DNA of 10,823 bases. Source: Clostridiaceae bacterium (GTDB lineage Bacteria; Bacillota; Clostridia; Oscillospirales; Acutalibacteraceae). The notes beneath the pieces are model-generated. The model had not been told where the DNA came from. It saw nothing but the letters and a program-made list of their open reading frames with translations, and did not search any database. Numbering within the stretch: position 1 is the first letter of the stretch; each line of letters starts with the position of its first letter. Of this stretch, positions 7,038 through 10,823 are shown piece after piece. The stretch lies in NCBI GenBank assembly GCA_016303035.1, contig JAEDML010000024.1:1-10823 (forward strand), read 5' to 3'. A program made the translations under genes and the position numbers.

Positions 7038-7070
7038 TTTATCGGTTTTGTTCAGTCAAAAGCGATAAAT
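7037..7070. repeat. Long inverted repeat after the phosphoesterase gene
   Basis: The arms at 7037-7050 (ATTTATCGGTTTTG) and 7057-7070 (CAAAAGCGATAAAT) pair over 14 positions with a single G-G mismatch around the six-base loop TTCAGT. The left arm starts on the last base of the phosphoesterase stop codon. Neither side has a T-run, so this is not a classic intrinsic terminator, although it could still slow or protect the 3' end of the message. It could also be a DNA-level operator. Confidence 0.7.
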
Positions 7071-7113
7071 ATAATACATATTCTATAATTTTACAAATAT
7101 TTAAAAAAATGTG

Positions 7114-7142
7114 TGGAAAAAATTTTTATATTATGATATAAT
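7114..7142 (+). promoter_or_regulatory. Extended -10 promoter for tig
   Basis: A perfect TATAAT at 7137-7142 is preceded by TGA (7134-7136), an extended -10 element. TGGAAA at 7114-7119 lies 17 bases upstream as a four-of-six -35. The surrounding DNA is strongly AT-rich with A- and T-tracts upstream, as in UP-element promoters. Transcription would begin near 7149, giving a 60-base leader. Other TATAAT hexamers at 7070-7075 and 7084-7089 have weak or no -35 partners. Confidence 0.78.
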
Positions 7143-7155
7143 CACTTTATTATTG

Positions 7156-7193
7156 TAAAACCGATATTATGCGTAAATCACATTTCGGTTTTA
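7156..7193 (+). promoter_or_regulatory. Hairpin in the tig 5' leader
   Basis: TAAAACCGA (7156-7164) pairs perfectly with TCGGTTTTA (7185-7193) around a 20-base loop, ending four bases before the GGAGG ribosome binding site at 7197-7201. TTATGCG occurs both in the loop (7168-7174) and just after the stem (7191-7197). The stem leaves the ribosome binding site open, so it could stabilise the message or be an operator near the start site. I know of no named RNA family at this place. Confidence 0.55.
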
Positions 7194-7209
7194 TGCGGAG
7201 GTATAAAAA

Positions 7210-8601
7210 ATGAGTTTGAAAGAAACAAAAAAGGTTGATACTAACAGATATCAGCTCGAAATCACCGTTGACGGAGAGAAGTTCCGTGAGGCTATCGTTC
7301 AGGCTTATAAGAAAAACGGTAAAAAAATCAATGTTCCCGGCTTTAGAAAGGGCAAAGCGCCGCTTCACATCATTGAAACCTATTACGGTTCAGAGGTATT
7401 TTTTGAAGACGCCCTGAATCTTCTTTATAACGATTTGGTAGAGGACGCAATAAAGGAATCCGGTCTTAAGGTTATTGACGATAAGATGGATTTCGAGCTT
7501 GTTTCAATTTCTAAGGAGGACGGAGCCGACTTTAAGGTTTCCCTTACCACATATCCCGAAATCGAGCTTGGCGAGTATAAGGGACTCAAGGCAGAGAAGA
7601 AGGCTGTTAAGGTTGACGCTGCCGAGGTTAACGCCGAAATCAACGCTATGGCTGAAAGAAACGCACGCATGGTAACGGTTGAGGATCGTGCCGCGAAGAA
7701 CGGCGATACCGTTGTTATAGATTTTGAGGGCTTTGTTGACGGCAAGGCGTTTGACGGCGGCAAGGCAGAGGGTCATACGCTGGTTCTCGGCTCAGGTCAG
7801 TTTGTTCCGGGCTTTGAAGATCAGATTGTCGGTAAGAATACAGACGATGAGTTTGATGTAAATATCACCTTCCCCGAGGATTACGGCGCTAAGGAGCTTG
7901 CCGGCAAGGAAGCCGTATTTAAGGTAAAGCTGCACGAAATCAAGGTGCGCGAGCTTCCCGAAATCGACGATGAATTTGCCAAGGATGTAAGCGAGTTCGA
8001 CACGCTTAAGGATTTAAAGGCAGATGTTAAGAAGAAGGCGCTTGAGCGTAAGAAGAAGGCCGCTGAGGAGGAAACCGAAAACGCCCTTGTTCAGCAGATT
8101 GTTGACGGTATTAAGGGTGAAATTCCGGAGGCTATGTTTGAAAACCGCCTTAATCGCAGTGTTGAGGAGTTTGCTTACCGTTTGCAGTCGCAGGGCCTTA
8201 ACCTTGAAACCTATCTTAAATATACCAATTCTTCGATTGATGAATTCAGAAAAACCTTCCGTCCCCAGGCAGAGGCTCAGGTTAAGTTCAGGCTTGCCCT
8301 TGAAAAGATTGTTGAGCTTGAAAATATAACTGCCGACGAAAAGGACATCGCCGAACAGTATGAAAAGATGGCCAAGGATTACGGCGTAGAGCTTGACAAA
8401 GTAAAGGCCGCTATTCCCGAAGCCGAGGTTGCAGAGGATTTGGCTGTAGGCAAGGCTATTGATTTTATTAAGGAAAACGCAGTTATAACCGAGGTTGAGG
8501 ATAAACCTGCCGAGAAAAAGGAAACCAAGACCGCCGCTAAAAAACCGGCCGCTAAGAAGACCGCGGCAAAGAAAACCGAGGCTAAAGCCGACGCTGAATA
8601 A
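7210..8601 (+). CDS. tig: Trigger factor
   Basis: This 463-residue ribosome-associated chaperone and prolyl isomerase meets nascent chains at the exit tunnel. The N-terminal ribosome-binding domain has the signature GFRKGKAP at 44-51. The FKBP-type isomerase domain runs from about 160 to 245 (GDTVVIDFEGFVDGKAFDGG, then GSGQFVPGFEDQIVGK and FPEDYGAKELAGKEAVF). The helical substrate-binding domain follows to about 425. The final 32 residues (about 432-463) are a low-complexity Lys/Ala/Glu/Thr tail with repeated AAKK units, which standard trigger factors lack or have much shorter. The ATG at 7210 follows GCGGAGGT at 7195-7202. It begins a tig-clpP-clpX set, an order shared by many bacteria, linking folding of new chains to degradation. 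Confidence 0.97.
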   Translation: MSLKETKKVDTNRYQLEITVDGEKFREAIVQAYKKNGKKINVPGFRKGKAPLHIIETYYGSEVFFEDALNLLYNDLVEDAIKESGLKVIDDKMDFELVSISKEDGADFKVSLTTYPEIELGEYKGLKAEKKAVKVDAAEVNAEINAMAERNARMVTVEDRAAKNGDTVVIDFEGFVDGKAFDGGKAEGHTLVLGSGQFVPGFEDQIVGKNTDDEFDVNITFPEDYGAKELAGKEAVFKVKLHEIKVRELPEIDDEFAKDVSEFDTLKDLKADVKKKALERKKKAAEEETENALVQQIVDGIKGEIPEAMFENRLNRSVEEFAYRLQSQGLNLETYLKYTNSSIDEFRKTFRPQAEAQVKFRLALEKIVELENITADEKDIAEQYEKMAKDYGVELDKVKAAIPEAEVAEDLAVGKAIDFIKENAVITEVEDKPAEKKETKTAAKKPAAKKTAAKKTEAKADAE

Positions 8602-8661
8602 TCGCGGTTGATTATACTTTTGAGTTTTTGTTCATAATATTCGGTGTGGGAGGTAATTACA

Positions 8662-9255
8662 ATGAGCTTAGATATGAATTTAGTGCCGTATGTGGTTGAA
8701 CAAACAAGCAGGGGCGAGCGCTCCTATGATATTTTTTCAAGACTTTTAAATGACCGTATAATTATGCTGCACGATCAGGTAAACGATGCAACTGCCAGCG
8801 TAATTATTGCCGAAATGCTCTATCTTGAGGGACAGGATCCCGAAAAGGATATCAATTTTTACATTAACAGCCCCGGCGGCTCTGTTTCTGCCGGTATGGC
8901 CATTTACGATACGATGCAGTACATCAAGTGCGATGTAAGCACTATCTGTATGGGTATGGCTGCAAGTATGGGCGCGTTTTTGCTGGCGGCAGGTCAAAAG
9001 GGAAAACGCTTTGCTCTCCCCAACAGCGAGATTATGATTCACCAGCCCTTAGGCTCTGCCGAGGGTCAGGCGACGGATATTCTTATTCATGCGCATCATA
9101 TTGAGAAGATACGCAGTAATATCAATAAAATCCTTGCCGACGCTACGGGCAAACCGCTTGAGCAGATTCAGATCGATACCGAGCGCGATAATTTTATGTC
9201 TGCCGACGAGGCGGCGGCCTACGGACTTATTGATAAGGTTATCACAAAAAGATAG
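8662..9255 (+). CDS. clpP: ATP-dependent Clp protease proteolytic subunit
   Basis: This 197-residue serine protease forms the two-ring 14-mer chamber that degrades proteins fed in by ClpX or ClpC. The catalytic triad is Ser102 (in GMAASMGAF), His127 (in IMIHQPLG) and Asp176 (in ERDNFMS), with spacings of 25 and 49 that match Bacillus ClpP. The oxyanion and substrate strand region NSPGGSVSAGMAIYDTM is at 69-85. The start at 8662 is chosen over an in-frame GTG at 8644 because GGGAGGT (8648-8654) lies seven bases upstream and the resulting N-terminus (MSLDMNLVPYVVEQ) is the usual one. No terminator separates it from tig and only weak promoter-like hexamers lie in the gap, so it is probably co-transcribed with tig. 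No CtsR or CIRCE operator was seen upstream. Confidence 0.98.
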   Translation: MSLDMNLVPYVVEQTSRGERSYDIFSRLLNDRIIMLHDQVNDATASVIIAEMLYLEGQDPEKDINFYINSPGGSVSAGMAIYDTMQYIKCDVSTICMGMAASMGAFLLAAGQKGKRFALPNSEIMIHQPLGSAEGQATDILIHAHHIEKIRSNINKILADATGKPLEQIQIDTERDNFMSADEAAAYGLIDKVITKR

Positions 9256-9266
9256 AGGTTGAATGA

Positions 9267-10502
9267 ATGCCTAAAGATAACGACAGGGAAATACGCTGCT
9301 CCTTCTGCGGGAAAACGCAGGATGAGGTTGCAAGGCTTGTAGAGGGCCCCGGAGTATATATTTGCGATAGCTGTATATCCTTTTGCAATTCGCTTGTATT
9401 CGGCGATGATGAACCCAAGGGAAGAGGTAAAAAATCAAAGGAGCCGGAATTTGTACTTCCGACTCCCGAAGAGATAAAGCGTCAGCTTGATGAGTATGTT
9501 ATCGGGCAGGATGAAGCCAAAAAAACGCTCTCGGTTGCGGTTTACAATCACTATAAGCGTATTTTCAAAAGCGAGACTTGCGATGTAGAGCTAAGCAAAA
9601 GCAATGTTCTTATGCTCGGACCTACGGGCGTAGGAAAAACGCTGCTTGCACAGACGCTTGCAAGAATACTGAATGTTCCGATTGCCATTACCGACGCTAC
9701 CACCCTTACCGAGGCGGGCTATGTCGGCGAGGATGTTGAGAATATACTTCTGCGTCTTATTCAGGCGGCAGATTATGATATTGAAAAAGCGGAGCACGGC
9801 ATTATCTATGTGGATGAAATAGATAAAATCGCCCGCAAGTCGGAGAATGCTTCGATTACCCGTGATGTAAGCGGCGAGGGCGTACAGCAGGCGCTGCTTA
9901 AAATTCTGGAGGGTACGGTTTCCAACGTACCTCCCCAGGGCGGAAGAAAGCATCCCCAGCAGGAGTTTATTCAGATTGATACCACAAATATACTCTTTAT
10001 ATGCGCAGGCGCCTTTGACGGAATTGAAAAGGTTATAGAGCGCAGAATAGGCGGAAGCAGTCTCGGCTTCGGGGCAGATGTTAAATCCCCGAAAAGCATT
10101 GAGGCAGAGGCGCTTTGTACCGCGGCAACACATCAGGATTTGGTAAAATTCGGACTTATACCTGAGCTTGTCGGCCGTCTTCCGGTAATAACCGCGCTTA
10201 ACGGAATGGATAAGGCTACGCTTATCCGCATTATGACCGAGCCTAAGAATTCGATTATAAAACAGTATCAGGCGCTTTTCAAAATGGATAATATTGATTT
10301 GCAGTTTGAAAAGACGGCGCTTGAAAAAATAGCCGACCTTACAATAGAGCGAAAAACAGGCGCGCGCGGACTGCGCTCAATAATCGAGGGCGTGTTACAG
10401 CCGCTTATGTTTGAAGCTCCGTCAGATAAAACCATTAAAAAGATAACGGTTACCGCCGATACCGTAAACGGCGGAAATGCAAAAATAGAAAAAACCGCTT
10501 AA
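9267..10502 (+). CDS. clpX: Clp protease ATP-binding subunit ClpX
   Basis: This 411-residue AAA+ unfoldase recognises tagged or damaged proteins and threads them into ClpP. The N-terminal zinc-binding domain has Cys11, Cys14, Cys33 and Cys36. The AAA+ core has Walker A GPTGVGKT at 118-125, the first pore loop GYVGED at 151-156, Walker B with Asp183 and Glu184 (IIYVDEIDK), the RKH loop at 227-229 and sensor II GARGLR at 365-370. The ClpP-docking loop reads LGF (266-268), a variant of the usual IGF. The ATG at 9267 follows AGAGG at 9254-9258, which overlaps the clpP stop. Only 11 bases separate the two genes, so they are almost certainly one transcript. A terminator follows at 10537. Confidence 0.98.
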   Translation: MPKDNDREIRCSFCGKTQDEVARLVEGPGVYICDSCISFCNSLVFGDDEPKGRGKKSKEPEFVLPTPEEIKRQLDEYVIGQDEAKKTLSVAVYNHYKRIFKSETCDVELSKSNVLMLGPTGVGKTLLAQTLARILNVPIAITDATTLTEAGYVGEDVENILLRLIQAADYDIEKAEHGIIYVDEIDKIARKSENASITRDVSGEGVQQALLKILEGTVSNVPPQGGRKHPQQEFIQIDTTNILFICAGAFDGIEKVIERRIGGSSLGFGADVKSPKSIEAEALCTAATHQDLVKFGLIPELVGRLPVITALNGMDKATLIRIMTEPKNSIIKQYQALFKMDNIDLQFEKTALEKIADLTIERKTGARGLRSIIEGVLQPLMFEAPSDKTIKKITVTADTVNGGNAKIEKTA

Positions 10503-10536
10503 GACTTATCTAGAGCGGTCAGTATTTGATAATAAG

Positions 10537-10569
10537 AAAGCAGGGCAAATTTTTGCTCTGCTTTTATTT
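10537..10569 (+). terminator. Rho-independent terminator after clpX
   Basis: AAAGCAGGGCAAA (10537-10549) pairs with TTTGCTCTGCTTT (10552-10564) at all 13 positions with one G-U pair; in practice the inner A-T pairs open to form the loop. The right arm runs into TTTTATTTG. This ends the tig-clpP-clpX unit 35 bases after the clpX stop. Confidence 0.88.
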
Positions 10570-10581
10570 GTATAACGAGAA

Positions 10582-10607
10582 AGGGAACAACACATAGGTT
10601 GTTCCCT
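10582..10607. repeat. Perfect palindrome, possible - strand terminator or dispersed repeat
   Basis: AGGGAACAAC (10582-10591) and GTTGTTCCCT (10598-10607) form a perfect 10-base stem around a six-base loop. Read on the - strand it lies 47 bases past the stop of the CorC-like gene and runs into TTTCTCGTTAT, a broken T-run, so it may end that transcript. On the - strand it is preceded by ATTTTTGT. This general form, TTTTTGTAGGGAAC followed by a symmetric return, resembles short palindromes I recall as scattered between genes in Oscillospiraceae-type genomes, though I cannot confirm that here. Confidence 0.65.
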
Positions 10608-10654
10608 ACAAAAATAAATATAAATCCTATTTTTAATCGGTTGGGAATAAAAAC

Positions 10655-10823
10655 TTAATTCTTTTCCTCTTCGCTATCGGGCAGCTCTTCGACCGCTATA
10701 CGGTCGACTCGCCTGCCGTCGGTTTCAAGCACCGTTATAATAAGATTCTCATATTTAAATTCGGCGCTCTTTTCGGGCTCGCCGTCCAGCATGGATACGG
10801 TCCAGCCGCCGACGGTGGTGTTG
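10655..10823 (-). CDS. CorC/HlyC transporter-associated domain protein, C-terminal end (hemolysin family)
   Basis: Only the last 55 residues are in the window, read on the - strand and ending at TAA (10655-10657). The fragment begins NTTVGGWTVSMLDGEPEK, continues with FKYENLIITVLETDGRRVDR and ends in an acidic tail (ELPDSEEEKN). The VGGW start, the strand carrying ENLIITVLE, and the D-x-R-R-V-x-R-I ending are the pattern of the CorC_HlyC domain, which sits at the C-terminus of CBS-domain membrane proteins of the hemolysin C / CNNM-like family. These are linked to magnesium or other divalent cation transport. The membrane and CBS domains would lie beyond the right edge, so the assignment rests on this domain alone. 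Confidence 0.8.
   Translation of the reverse strand, partial: NTTVGGWTVSMLDGEPEKSAEFKYENLIITVLETDGRRVDRIAVEELPDSEEEKN

Noticed and set aside
8608..8640. Possible promoter between tig and clpP (TTGATT and CATAAT or TAATAT)
   Set aside because: The best pairing needs a 19-base spacer and a poor -10, so it is too weak to list; co-transcription from tig is simpler.
8602..8661. CtsR or CIRCE heat-shock operator upstream of clpP
   Set aside because: Neither a tandem GGTCAAA-type heptad nor the CIRCE inverted repeat is present in this gap or in the tig leader.
9591..10133. Long open frame of 180 codons on the - strand within clpX
   Set aside because: It lies wholly opposite the well-conserved AAA+ core of clpX, has no ribosome binding site of note and its product resembles no family; it is a shadow of clpX codon bias.

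Overview
This window looks like ordinary chromosomal housekeeping DNA from an anaerobic, spore-forming Firmicute, most likely a Clostridia or Oscillospiraceae/Ruminococcus-type organism. The evidence is a YpeB germination protein, the rplS-lepB-rbgA-rnhB-yraN gene order, Gram-positive style AGGAGG ribosome binding sites, sigma-A type promoters, a DUF1540 protein, and a mid-range GC content with strong use of AAG, GCG and GGC codons. No mobile element, CRISPR array, tRNA, rRNA, prophage or defence system is visible. I did not find a new biological system.

Layout. Positions 1-531 hold the 3' end of ypeB. A promoter and a likely L19 autoregulatory leader (about 535-676) precede rplS (ribosomal protein L19), which ends at a strong terminator. 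Then comes a tightly packed cluster on the + strand: lepB (signal peptidase I), rbgA/ylqF (50S assembly GTPase), rnhB (RNase HII), yraN (UPF0102) and an M19 dipeptidase, with junctions that overlap by up to 8 bases or abut directly. A near-consensus promoter overlapping the dipeptidase stop codon drives thrC (threonine synthase). thrC ends at a bidirectional terminator shared with a convergent 55-codon DUF1540 gene on the - strand (6102-6269). A calcineurin-like metallophosphoesterase follows on the + strand. Next is a 172-base AT-rich gap holding two inverted repeats and an extended -10 promoter, and then tig-clpP-clpX, ending in a clear terminator. The window closes with a palindrome and the 3' end of a - strand CorC/HlyC-type gene.

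How the genes work together. The left cluster couples ribosome production (L19, RbgA), protein export (LepB) and genome upkeep (RNase HII), a grouping common in Firmicutes. The right cluster couples nascent-chain folding (trigger factor) to protein quality control (ClpXP). The points most worth a second look are regulatory: the rplS leader; the terminator only 25 bases upstream of lepB with no room for a promoter after it; three copies of a TCGGTTTT element around the tig promoter; the lysine/alanine-rich tail on trigger factor; and the small cysteine-rich DUF1540 gene.
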